Source of the DNA: a virus
Reading direction: 5' to 3' (one strand)
Length of the DNA: 20,182 nucleotides
IMG/VR virus record: IMGVR_UViG_3300025449_001003
Coordinates: 1 to 20,182 of that record
Positions 5,248-12,369 of this stretch are shown here, in pieces. Numbering within the stretch: position 1 is the first letter of the stretch; every line of letters starts with the position of its first letter. Both the position numbers and the translations under genes were made by a program. The notes below the pieces were generated by a model. It saw only the letters and a program-made list of their open reading frames with translations, was not told the origin of the DNA and did no database searches.

Positions 5248-5673
5248 TTATTTGTTAGACTCCTGTGGAAGTAGATTTGGATATGCTTCACGAACGATAT
5301 CTTCTGTGATACCTTTAAATGGTAATACTTTGTCCTTGATAGAAACTAATAGCTGAGCATCTTTCTTGTCGACAGCTTCTAATAGCTCAATGAACATCAT
5401 CTCACGCTTGTTCTGATTGAGTCCTGGATAAGGACCTTCAATGAAGTATACTAGCTTACGACATTCTTTTACAAATACATTCTCCTGATCAACTAACTCT
5501 GATGGTCTATAAGGAGGAATACCTTCTGGTAGTAGGAACTTAATACGTGGATCAAATACTGCTTGCAAAACAGTACGAACTGGAAACGTATCATTGTTGC
5601 GAAGAGCATTAACCTTCTCTTCTTTCTTTCTTAGCTTTGATACTGCATCAAGAAACTCATATACACTTTTCAT
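5248..5673 (-). CDS. Conserved T4-like phage protein, DUF6433-like (141 aa)
   Basis: The sequence MKSVYEFLDAVSKLRKKEEKVNALRNND, then FDPRIKFLLPEGIPPYRPSE at about 41-60, FIEGPYPGLNQNKREMMFIELLEAVDKKDAQLLV and PFKGITEDIVREAYPNLLP is a pattern I know from a conserved family of marine T4-like phages, to the best of my recall named DUF6433. No biochemical role is known to me. ATG at 5673 has AGGAG at 7 bases and follows the RNase H gene's TAA without a gap. Its place next to the RNase H gene hints at replication, by context only. Confidence 0.8.
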   Translation of the reverse strand: MKSVYEFLDAVSKLRKKEEKVNALRNNDTFPVRTVLQAVFDPRIKFLLPEGIPPYRPSELVDQENVFVKECRKLVYFIEGPYPGLNQNKREMMFIELLEAVDKKDAQLLVSIKDKVLPFKGITEDIVREAYPNLLPQESNK

Positions 5674-6534
5674 TTAAAACTCCTGTATCGATTCCATAAG
5701 GTTCTTTAACTTATGTGAAACAAAATAATTAAACAGCTTAGATCTATCTTTCTTTGGCTGTTCGTTGAACTCTTTTAATATCTTTTCTTCTATCTCTTGT
5801 GGAATCATACTTAGATCAATCAGAGTCTTATTACGAGCAAAGTTACGCTCATGCTTACTGATAGAATTTGTGCTATCATATTCTATCCACAACTCATCAA
5901 TTGTCTTCTGCCTCATTGGCTTTTGTTTCTTTGTACTGATAATGAATGTGTCATCGTCAGACAATATGTTAGGAACACCATCACCTGCATCACCTTTGAG
6001 GATATGTTCAAACAAATACTTCTTAGGATCATCATGCTTGATCCACTTCTTACGAACAGGATCGTACTGCTTAATGTTTGCATTTGTGTGAAGCTGGATA
6101 AAGTCTTTATCACCAGAAAGGATTAGTATGTTTTCCATACTACCAAAGTTTGAATGCTCTCTAACAAGAGTTGCAATGATGTCATCAGCTTCACAAGCTT
6201 CAACATCAATTACTTTATATGGAAAGAACTCCTTGAGCTCTGAACGTATCTTATTCATACACTCGTGGATAGCTTGCCAGTTAAGCTCTGATGCTTCCTG
6301 ACTCTTCTTACGATTAGCTTTGTAGTATGGAAACACTTGCTTACGCCAATAGTTTCTATTGTCACATGCAATAACTATCTCACCAAACTCATCTGTGAAC
6401 TTAGTCTTATATGCTCTCAATGCATTAAGAACCATATGGCGAACCATACCTTCTTCTAGCTGAGCATTTGTGTGATTACCTAATTGCATCATTAGGTTAG
6501 ATAGCATAGTTTGGTTTAGATCAACGATTATCAT
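5674..6534 (-). CDS. rnh: T4 RNase H-like 5'-3' exonuclease / flap endonuclease (286 aa)
   Basis: FEN/T4 RNase H-family nuclease that removes RNA primers and short DNA from lagging-strand 5' ends during phage replication. Metal-binding acidic residues appear in order: D5 in MIIVDLNQT, D58 in ACDNRNYWRK, E115/D117/D118 in EACEADDII, D142/D144 in SGDKDFI, and D182/D185 in KGDAGDGVPN. The DNRNYWRKQVFPYYKANR block (58-75) is typical of the T4-like branch. Length is close to the T4 protein (305 aa). The ribosome binding site is weak. It lies 12 bases after the gene ending at 6547 and next to a DUF6433-like gene, a replication-associated block. Confidence 0.92.
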   Translation of the reverse strand: MIIVDLNQTMLSNLMMQLGNHTNAQLEEGMVRHMVLNALRAYKTKFTDEFGEIVIACDNRNYWRKQVFPYYKANRKKSQEASELNWQAIHECMNKIRSELKEFFPYKVIDVEACEADDIIATLVREHSNFGSMENILILSGDKDFIQLHTNANIKQYDPVRKKWIKHDDPKKYLFEHILKGDAGDGVPNILSDDDTFIISTKKQKPMRQKTIDELWIEYDSTNSISKHERNFARNKTLIDLSMIPQEIEEKILKEFNEQPKKDRSKLFNYFVSHKLKNLMESIQEF

Positions 6535-6546
6535 ATCAAATACAGC

Positions 6547-6927
6547 TTAGCTGTTTCCCTCATTAGCATCTCTTAAACGAACATTGAGATGATCTACAAC
6601 TCTCAATGTTCCTGGCTCAGTATTCTCTCTAGTGTATACTTCTTCTGCAATAATATTAAAAGGATGGAATATTCCATAGTACTTACACAGTAAAGACCTT
6701 ACTGCTTCTACTAGGAATGCTCCATCCTTAATATAAGGATCTACTTCTTCATCGTCAACAGAGAAATCAAAACCAGCTACATCCAATTGTGAAAACAACA
6801 ACGGCATCAATGCATCAAGCGTTTGGTTAATGTGATGATGTTTAAGTGAGGATACTCTGTCCTCGATATCAGTTTCGTTTAGAGTTACTCTAGGATTGAA
6901 CTTAGGAAACTGTACAACGTTGTCCAT
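6547..6927 (-). CDS. Conserved T4-like phage hypothetical protein (126 aa)
   Basis: The MDNVVQFPKFNPRV start, then LDALMPLLFSQLDVAGFDF, KDGAFLVEAVRSLLCKYYGIFHPF and a C-terminal LRVVDHLNVRL match from memory a conserved unnamed protein of marine T4-like phages. The GAFxVEAVRSxLCxYYGIxHPFQ/N-type helix at about 68-91 is the diagnostic part. No enzymatic motif is seen. ATG at 6927 has an AAGG site at 5-6 bases. A perfect T4-type late promoter core lies 25 bases upstream, so this gene and those after it may be expressed late. Confidence 0.78.
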   Translation of the reverse strand: MDNVVQFPKFNPRVTLNETDIEDRVSSLKHHHINQTLDALMPLLFSQLDVAGFDFSVDDEEVDPYIKDGAFLVEAVRSLLCKYYGIFHPFNIIAEEVYTRENTEPGTLRVVDHLNVRLRDANEGNS

Positions 6928-6951
6928 TGGAACCTTCTGGTTTTGATCTAC

Positions 6952-6959
6952 TATTTATA
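6952..6959 (-). promoter_or_regulatory. T4-type late promoter core
   Basis: Minus strand TATAAATA, identical to the T4 late promoter consensus, overlapping the TAA stop (6955-6957) of the glycosyltransferase gene and 25 bases before the next ATG. Late promoters of this type need no -35 box. It is the only perfect match I found in the window. Confidence 0.65.
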
Positions 6960-7959
6960 CGCGATAGACGAAACGATCTTTTGGTTCTTCTCTATTCTTC
7001 AACTGTCCTGCTTGCTTAGCATTAACAAGAGATGTCATTAGTGACTTCCACTCACGCTCTCTACGATCCCAATTAAATCTAACATTTGCATAGAACCGTG
7101 TGAATGTCACTTCTTCCTGGATATGTTGATTGTTTCTCATATCATCAATCGACACTTTGAGAATATCCATAAACCTTGCAGCATGAACATTAGGATCTTC
7201 ATCAAACTGATACATTCTTGTCAGCTGACCACTTGTATCCCACAATGCTCCTAAGCTACTATGTACACAAAGTACACTAGCAGACATAGCTTCCATCAAG
7301 CTAATACAAGATGACTCAGTCCAGATGGATGGATATGCATAGATGTGAGCTTTCTTCAATGCTTCACGAATGACATCATTCTTCTGATAACCATGATAGT
7401 TAATACCAGGATGTTGCTTACATCTATCAAACAAACCTTGATAGGGAGCATCACGCTCGCTCCAACCATACATGCTAAAGCTAGAATACACATCAAGCTC
7501 TATGTTCTGATCTTGCTCGTACAACTTCTCAAATACAGGAACAAGCAACTCTAATCCACGATGAGGAGTTGTATGATAGATGATGTTAACTTTCTCCTTA
7601 GGATCTGGCTTCACATGATCTTCAAAAGGAATAATAGCATTACAAAGCGTCACACACTTCCAATATGGAATGTTGAATGCTTTCTGATATGCTGTTTGCT
7701 GCCAATATGAATTGAACACAAGCATATCAAAGTTCTTCCATCCACCATTCTTTAGTGGTTCAACACTATGTGGATCTTCTGGAAGATCTTGATGCCAATA
7801 GATTGCAATCTTATTTGGGTCGCGTGGTTCTTGTACACGTGATACATAAATTTGAAACTGATCGAATAGTTCTGGATCAATACGCTTTGCAAGCTCATAC
7901 TTCATAAGCTCACTACCACCCATTGCTTTTGTGCTCAATTCATCCTTTGCTAGTGCCAT
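6955..7959 (-). CDS. GT-B glycosyltransferase, GT4-like (334 aa)
   Basis: Retaining glycosyltransferase of the GT-B fold transferring a sugar from a nucleotide donor. Evidence: MGGSEL near residue 13, which resembles the Gly-rich GG(A/S)E acceptor loop; IIYHTTPHRGLELLV at 126-140, the usual start of the C-terminal Rossmann domain; and AYPSIWTESSCISLMEAMS at 208-226, containing the E-x7-E pair (E215, E223) that binds the donor sugar. ATG at 7959 overlaps the epimerase gene by 20 bases and has AAGG at about 6 bases, so the two are translated together. Target unknown: host surface glycan, virion protein or modified DNA are all possible. The family does not tell the sugar. Confidence 0.88.
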   Translation of the reverse strand: MALAKDELSTKAMGGSELMKYELAKRIDPELFDQFQIYVSRVQEPRDPNKIAIYWHQDLPEDPHSVEPLKNGGWKNFDMLVFNSYWQQTAYQKAFNIPYWKCVTLCNAIIPFEDHVKPDPKEKVNIIYHTTPHRGLELLVPVFEKLYEQDQNIELDVYSSFSMYGWSERDAPYQGLFDRCKQHPGINYHGYQKNDVIREALKKAHIYAYPSIWTESSCISLMEAMSASVLCVHSSLGALWDTSGQLTRMYQFDEDPNVHAARFMDILKVSIDDMRNNQHIQEEVTFTRFYANVRFNWDRREREWKSLMTSLVNAKQAGQLKNREEPKDRFVYRV

Positions 7960-8836
7960 GTTCAGCCTTCCATTGTCTAATATGTTTAATCACATCACTT
8001 GTAGCTCTCCACCCAGCAACGTTTGGCTTGCTGAGAGTAGTATGTAGCTCATACGTTCTCTTACCTAATTGGTAATCAATTGGATGGTCAAATGCTTCTG
8101 CAATCTCTTTGATTGTATAGTTGCGACCTGTACCAATATGGTATACTCTTTCATGCTCATTCTTCAACGTAATCATTTCAAGAGCATCGATTGTATCTTC
8201 AATGCTTGTGAAGTCTCTACGACGATCAGGTCCATATACAGGAAGAGGAAGACCTTCTTGTACTTTCTGTTTGAACTTACGAATGATCGTTGTATAGTCA
8301 CCAAGATCCTTTTCTCTCATTGAACCATATACATTATAGAACTTAACAATTGAATAGTCAACACCATAATGCTTTGCATAAAGTTCAAGGAGGTCATCGC
8401 ATGCAAATTTACTGAATGTATATGGATTATTAAACTTATCCGTAAACTCTGTCGTGCTCGATGATGCATAGAACAACTTAGCTTTAGGACAATCTTTCCT
8501 AATCATTTCTAAGATTGCTATTGTGCTTTTATAGTTATTGAGGAGAGTTTCTTCCGGATAGTCAAACGACATTGAGATTCTAGCATTGTTTGCTAGATGA
8601 AAGATGATGTCATAATCAAATGATTCTTGACCCATAGCTTTTGCATTATTACAAAAGAAATCTACATCATCTATGAAGTACTTTACGTTTGGATATTTAA
8701 ACGTACTTAGCTTCCATTGCTCATCACCTGTAGAGAGATTATCAACGACAACAACATAGTTATCCTTGTTCTCAATCAATCTCTCTACTAGGAAACTACC
8801 AATGAACCCAAGTCCACCAGTCACTAGTATTTTCAT
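7940..8836 (-). CDS. NAD-dependent sugar-nucleotide epimerase/dehydratase (298 aa)
   Basis: Extended short-chain dehydrogenase, most like GalE/WcaG-type NDP-sugar epimerases. Residues 7-13 GGLGFIG form the NAD-binding GxxGxxG loop; D32 in VVVDNLSTG selects NAD; S125-S127 and Y139-x3-K143 (YTFSK) give the catalytic Ser/Tyr/Lys; KFYNVYGS (165-172) and PDRRRDFTSIEDT are the usual substrate-side motifs. Length 298 is slightly short for the family. The C-terminus overlaps the glycosyltransferase start, so the pair probably makes and transfers the same sugar. ATG at 8836 has AAGG at 6 bases. Exact substrate cannot be read from sequence. Confidence 0.9.
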   Translation of the reverse strand: MKILVTGGLGFIGSFLVERLIENKDNYVVVVDNLSTGDEQWKLSTFKYPNVKYFIDDVDFFCNNAKAMGQESFDYDIIFHLANNARISMSFDYPEETLLNNYKSTIAILEMIRKDCPKAKLFYASSSTTEFTDKFNNPYTFSKFACDDLLELYAKHYGVDYSIVKFYNVYGSMREKDLGDYTTIIRKFKQKVQEGLPLPVYGPDRRRDFTSIEDTIDALEMITLKNEHERVYHIGTGRNYTIKEIAEAFDHPIDYQLGKRTYELHTTLSKPNVAGWRATSDVIKHIRQWKAEHGTSKG

Positions 8837-8844
8837 GTTATACC

Positions 8845-9234
8845 TTATTCGGTTACTTCAACCTGAACATCTGATGTTGGAGCTTGGCGCTCAATGAATG
8901 CAGTATTGAAGTTACCACACTTGAAGTACTGCTTTGCAAGATCCATAACAATATTTGGATCATATGGCTTGCAAGAGAACACATCAAGATACATATGATC
9001 ATGCTCATTAACAAAGTGAGCACAAATGTTACTTGTTTCAATCAATTGAACAAGGGTATATCCTGCTTTGTTTCCGCTACCAAAGTCAATGATTTGAGGT
9101 TCGCCATAAGGAACCATGTCAATGTCTTTAACAAGCTGTTTAACAAAGTTATAGATGTTATCGTGAGATGTAATAGCATCGTGATCACAGCCAGATGCAT
9201 CGAAAATTAAATGGTAGCCCCAATAGTCACTCAT
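8845..9234 (-). CDS. speD: SpeD-like pyruvoyl decarboxylase proenzyme (129 aa)
   Basis: Homologue of the prokaryotic S-adenosylmethionine decarboxylase proenzyme, which self-cleaves to form a pyruvoyl cofactor for spermidine synthesis. S68, H73 and C88 have exactly the spacing of the processing/catalytic Ser63, His68 and Cys83 of the Thermotoga enzyme as I recall it (plus 5 and plus 20), and E77 fits Glu72. LDVFSC (83-88) matches the usual (I/V)D(L/V)F(T/S)C strand. The residue before the serine is Thr (E66-T67-S68), where the family has Glu. Some SpeD homologues act on ornithine or arginine instead, so substrate is open. ATG at 9234 overlaps the upstream TGA (ATGA) with GGAG at 7 bases. Confidence 0.83.
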   Translation of the reverse strand: MSDYWGYHLIFDASGCDHDAITSHDNIYNFVKQLVKDIDMVPYGEPQIIDFGSGNKAGYTLVQLIETSNICAHFVNEHDHMYLDVFSCKPYDPNIVMDLAKQYFKCGNFNTAFIERQAPTSDVQVEVTE

Positions 9235-9593
9235 TTCATTACTCCTTCAGAGGTTGGCCAACCGCCAGTTGTTGCATTATTCAAATCAGGGATTTGTTGT
9301 TTATTTAGATCACGAGTATCACGTATAAGTTTAAGCTTCTGATCTTTAGACCATGACTTAAGATATGAATTGTCTTCGTCAAACATGCGAAGGTATTCCT
9401 TCTCATCAATCTCTCGATGGGAAGAGATGTGATAACCAATATGTTCTTGAGAGAATTCTCTCAACAGATCAGGATTGTGTTGTTCAAAAACAACCGTATC
9501 AATAGCATGTTCAGCATCAGCTGTATCATCTAACATGATAGCATAGCGAATGCGGAAGCTACTAATAGTATCAACCATCACAATTTTAGACAT
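9231..9593 (-). CDS. Conserved phage hypothetical protein (120 aa)
   Basis: Begins MSKIVMVDTISSFRIRYAIML, a strand-turn-strand typical of small phage proteins that I have seen near replication/nucleotide genes of T4-like phages, then EEFSQEHIGYHISSHREIDEKEYLRMFDEDNSYLKSWSKDQKL-type helices (from about residue 45). No catalytic motif is visible. ATG at 9593 overlaps the preceding TAA by one base, and its own stop overlaps the speD start as ATGA, so it is coupled on both sides. Confidence 0.75.
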   Translation of the reverse strand: MSKIVMVDTISSFRIRYAIMLDDTADAEHAIDTVVFEQHNPDLLREFSQEHIGYHISSHREIDEKEYLRMFDEDNSYLKSWSKDQKLKLIRDTRDLNKQQIPDLNNATTGGWPTSEGVMK

Positions 9594-9874
9594 TAGAAGT
9601 TCTCAATGGTTTCTACATAAGAGACATTGTCAATACGGAACGAACGCCAGCCATTTGCTTGAACGTCCCAAGCAACAACTGTATTCTTATTCTCAGGCTT
9701 CTCATGCATTTCACCAAGGTGATTGTAATCAACAGTCTGAGGAAGATAACCAGGCCACAATGTGCATTTCATTACACGCTGGTCTCCATTTAATTTAGTG
9801 AAGTGAATTTCACACACATTATGCTTAAGGTCTTTCAATACTTCATCACGATTGTACTTCATCATTGGATTCAT
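9593..9874 (-). CDS. WYL_2-like (DUF2693) small beta-barrel protein (93 aa)
   Basis: EVLKDLKHNVCEIHFTKLNG then RVMKCTLWPGYLP and the C-terminal VVAWDVQANGWRSFRIDNVSYVE (68-90) fit the phage WYL_2/DUF2693 family, an SH3/Sm-like barrel about 80-100 residues long. WYL-type domains are thought to sense ligands or nucleic acid; for WYL_2 proteins the role is not known. The WDVQANGWRSFRIDNV block is the diagnostic part. ATG at 9874 overlaps the glutaredoxin stop as ATGA; a second ATG at 9865 is a possible alternative because AAGGA is very close to the first. Confidence 0.78.
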   Translation of the reverse strand: MNPMMKYNRDEVLKDLKHNVCEIHFTKLNGDQRVMKCTLWPGYLPQTVDYNHLGEMHEKPENKNTVVAWDVQANGWRSFRIDNVSYVETIENF

Positions 9875-10134
9875 ATTCCTTCATTTAATAATTTACGGTT
9901 GTCCACCGTATTAAGTTTCTCTACTAGCTGACTATACCCCCCAATGTGGAAGCCGTCAACAACTATTACTGGAAACGTCTTAGCATATGGGAACTTTTCT
10001 AATAGAATCTGTCTTGTAAAGTCCTGATCTAGCTTTTGTTCACTAAAAGGTATGTCCATGTTGCGTAGAAGAACCTTTGCCTTTGTGCAGTAAGGACAAT
10101 CTTGCTTTGTATAGATCTCTACATTACCAATCAT
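9871..10134 (-). CDS. grx: Glutaredoxin (87 aa)
   Basis: Dithiol glutaredoxin: active site C13-P-Y-C16 after the first strand (VEIYTKQDCPYC), cis-proline P55 in TFPVIVVDG, and GGY at 65-67 for glutathione binding. Length 87 is typical. In T4-like phages such proteins (T4 nrdC product) deliver electrons to the phage ribonucleotide reductase, whose genes lie about 6 kb upstream here. A longer frame to 10152 is rejected because ATG at 10134 has GGAG at proper spacing. ATG overlaps the TGA of the preceding 32-aa gene. Confidence 0.92.
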   Translation of the reverse strand: MIGNVEIYTKQDCPYCTKAKVLLRNMDIPFSEQKLDQDFTRQILLEKFPYAKTFPVIVVDGFHIGGYSQLVEKLNTVDNRKLLNEGI

Positions 10135-10229
10135 TGTAATCTCTCCGCCCAATATGTAATTACATCGGAAAAACTAGAAGGATTGAATCCATTCTCTATC
10201 ATATCTTGTTTTACCATTTCCTCTAGCAT
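10131..10229 (-). CDS. 32-aa coupled small protein
   Basis: This short gene is locked between two others: its ATG overlaps the upstream TAA by one base (TAATG at 10229), and its TGA overlaps the glutaredoxin ATG (ATGA at 10131-10134). The product is amphipathic, with an acidic N-terminal helix (MLEEMVKQDMIENG) and FNPSSFSDVITYWAERLQ. Double coupling and absence of a gap make it very likely to be translated. Function unknown; it may mainly keep ribosomes flowing into the glutaredoxin gene. Confidence 0.72.
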   Translation of the reverse strand: MLEEMVKQDMIENGFNPSSFSDVITYWAERLQ

Positions 10230-11479
10230 TATAAACTCAACTCCTTGTCATGTAAAGTACTCATGTACTTGTTCATTTTATCTAATAAGCCACGATTACG
10301 TAACTCTTTGAATACTAGATTCTCAAAGCTAAACTCTCCACCTTGCGCAATCGCAGCAGCCCTCATATTTGATATCTTACTCTTAAGGTCTCTAAATGCT
10401 TCAGCACTCATGTTACCTTTGATCATTGAATTGATCATGTTACTGTAGAACATAACCTTCTTCTTTAAATTAGGATCGTTTTTGAAGTCCATTTGCTTTC
10501 TAATAGGCTTTTGTATCCATTGTCCTTTTAGTAGACTGTATACACCTTGATTCTCTGGATAAGGTGCTGATGAGTCTTGAGCATATGGTTCTACAGGCAA
10601 TCCTGCTATCTTAATGTTATGTGTAAGAGTCCATAACATCTTCTTCGATTGTAGATAGTCATCGACCATTGGCTTGTTTGCTGGTAGTTTATATCTATCA
10701 ATGATGATATGAACGTCAATGTCTGACTTACTTGTATAGTTATAATTAGCGTTTCCACCCAAGATAATAATGTCTTGGATCATGGTTCTTGGTATCATAG
10801 CAAAGTCTGCCCATGCATAACCAAAAGCTATCAGCTTATCTTTAATCTCTGGCTTAAGTTCAAAATCAAGCCATAGTTTGGGATTCAACTCATCATGATA
10901 CTCAAGGCTAATCTTTGTTTCGTCAATAGGAAGACCAACACTCTCTTTAACCGTTCTTGATACAACATTCTTGACATGCTCTTTAGACATCAGAGCTGTA
11001 AGAACTTTCTTGTCATGCTCATCAGCATATGGTTCAAGATCTAAGTCTTTTGGAACCTTATCAAGATGTTCGTAATGAACTTTCTTAATGTATGGATCAA
11101 GATACGCACTATACTCTTTCCAACTGAGTCCAGCTTTCTCAACTGCCATACGCTCTAAGTGAGTTGCAACATGGTGTGCTTCTTGATATGTTAAATGATC
11201 AAGATCCAATATAGCTTTCTCAGCACACTCATGTATGCGAAGGAATGGAGAAAGATCAACACCATTCCACTTTGTCTTTAAATGCTTATCAATATAGACT
11301 GTCTTACCATCTTTTGAATAGCCAGCAAGATAAGGAATGTCGTAATTTCTATTGATAGGAGTAAGATGACATCTTGCCATACGAGCTTTGAACTTGTCAT
11401 CGTTCATCATTTCTTTAGCTTTTTTGGAAAGTATCTTAGGAACGTTTTTCGTTCCACGCTTACTCATTACACCTGGCAT
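10229..11479 (-). CDS. HExxE-domain / nucleotidyltransferase-fold fusion protein (416 aa)
   Basis: Two domains are visible. Residues about 11-160 (KILSKKAKEMM..., PYLAGYSKDGKTVYIDKHL at 49-67, IHECAEKAI at 82-90, YQEAHHVATHLE at 98-109) form a conserved phage domain with an HExxE motif and a downstream HH pair, suggestive of a zinc-binding, metallopeptidase-like helix but not proven. Residues about 210-330 show a polymerase-beta-type nucleotidyltransferase: ILGGNANYNYTSKSDIDVHI (239-258) with D253 and D255 as metal ligands and a possible third acid at E297. The C-terminal helical part (LKKKVMFYSNMINSMIKG onward) is of unknown role. ATG at 11479 directly follows the upstream TAA; ATG at 11467 is an alternative. 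Substrate (tRNA, nucleotide, protein) unknown. Confidence 0.82.
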   Translation of the reverse strand: MPGVMSKRGTKNVPKILSKKAKEMMNDDKFKARMARCHLTPINRNYDIPYLAGYSKDGKTVYIDKHLKTKWNGVDLSPFLRIHECAEKAILDLDHLTYQEAHHVATHLERMAVEKAGLSWKEYSAYLDPYIKKVHYEHLDKVPKDLDLEPYADEHDKKVLTALMSKEHVKNVVSRTVKESVGLPIDETKISLEYHDELNPKLWLDFELKPEIKDKLIAFGYAWADFAMIPRTMIQDIIILGGNANYNYTSKSDIDVHIIIDRYKLPANKPMVDDYLQSKKMLWTLTHNIKIAGLPVEPYAQDSSAPYPENQGVYSLLKGQWIQKPIRKQMDFKNDPNLKKKVMFYSNMINSMIKGNMSAEAFRDLKSKISNMRAAAIAQGGEFSFENLVFKELRNRGLLDKMNKYMSTLHDKELSL

Positions 11480-12160
11480 TTATTTGTTCCACACTAATTT
11501 TGATAATTGCTCTAGTGTATTTATCGACGAATCTCTATTGCATAGCATGTGATACTCATCTACGCTATCACACCACTTAGACCCAGTCCAAAACTCAAAC
11601 CCATCAAATCTGCATTTGTATAAGCATGTTGTACCATAGCCAGGACCAATATAAAGGTAATCTAATCCTAATGATTTTGCATACTGAACTTCATAATCAA
11701 CTATCTTTATTCCAAGTGATAGTTTTGGTTCAGCATAATCCCAAGCAGTAAATTGACTTTCTATTCCACCATCATACAGGAGAAACTTAGTGAACGCAAC
11801 GAGTCTCTCGTCTTTGTGAACAAGTAACCATTTAACTCTATAAATGTCAGATGATATATTATACTGTGGTGTAAAATTTCTAGCGGTAACAAAATCATCA
11901 AATACTCTTTGTATCTCTTCTGTAGGATATATGTTATCTGCTATTGTGAATGTATGCTGCTTGACAGGCTTTGGTAGCTTATTGTGCTTTGATAGATCAA
12001 GGCGAACCATACGCGAAGCGTACCACTCGCCATTCTGTATTCCCCAGCCTTGACTGAGGGCATCCGATTCTCTATCATCCTCTAGATCTAATGATAGCTT
12101 ATAGCCTTGGTAATCGTATGCATCGATATTACCAAAGATGTGATTGATTATTGTTTTCAT
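11480..12160 (-). CDS. GNAT/arginyltransferase (ATE)-like protein (226 aa)
   Basis: The C-terminal half (residues about 148-205: SLGIKIVDYEVQYAKSLGLD, YLYIGPGYGTTCLYKCRFDG) resembles the arginyl- and leucyl-tRNA-protein transferase (ATE/Bpt) C-terminal domain, where SLG-x-x-x-(I/L)-x-x-I-x-x-A-K-x-LG-x-x-Y-x-Y-LGY-x-I-x-x-C-x-x-M-x-YK-x-F-P is typical, a GNAT-fold aminoacyl-transferase. The N-terminal half lacks the CxxC-type Cys cluster of true ATE proteins as far as I can see. It may transfer an amino acid or acyl group to a protein or small molecule; substrate unknown. ATG at 12160 overlaps the upstream TAA by one base. Confidence 0.68.
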   Translation of the reverse strand: MKTIINHIFGNIDAYDYQGYKLSLDLEDDRESDALSQGWGIQNGEWYASRMVRLDLSKHNKLPKPVKQHTFTIADNIYPTEEIQRVFDDFVTARNFTPQYNISSDIYRVKWLLVHKDERLVAFTKFLLYDGGIESQFTAWDYAEPKLSLGIKIVDYEVQYAKSLGLDYLYIGPGYGTTCLYKCRFDGFEFWTGSKWCDSVDEYHMLCNRDSSINTLEQLSKLVWNK

Positions 12161-12369
12161 TAACCTATTGTAAATTTATTGATTTTGTTTGATACTAGGT
12201 CAACCCAAACATTAAGACGATTGTCGTCCACATCAATGTTATCTACATTATCTGGTATTACATTTACTGAAGTTAATCCAACAACACTTGCTCGTGTGTG
12301 GATCTTAGATTGTTCGTCATCAAAGATCAATCCAACAAACTCATCAAAGTGGTCTAGAAGATAATTCAT
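12160..12369 (-). CDS. Small acidic hypothetical protein (69 aa)
   Basis: Unrecognised. The chain is acidic, with an amphipathic N-terminus (MNYLLDHFDEFVGLIFDDEQ) and an Asp/Asn-rich beta-prone middle (PDNVDNIDVDDNRLNVWVDLV). ATG at 12369 overlaps the RlpA-like gene's stop as ATGA, and an AGGAAAG site lies upstream. No membrane segment or catalytic motif seen. Confidence 0.72.
   Translation of the reverse strand: MNYLLDHFDEFVGLIFDDEQSKIHTRASVVGLTSVNVIPDNVDNIDVDDNRLNVWVDLVSNKINKFTIG

Noticed and set aside
5765-6126. Plus-strand open frames of 91-108 codons inside the RNase H gene, and similar plus-strand frames elsewhere
   Set aside because: They are antisense to well-conserved minus-strand genes, have no ribosome binding site and yield Cys/Ser/Ile-rich products typical of shadow frames.
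11518-11525. GATAAATA as a second late promoter
   Set aside because: One mismatch at the first base and located inside a coding sequence; too weak in AT-rich DNA to call without 5'-end data.
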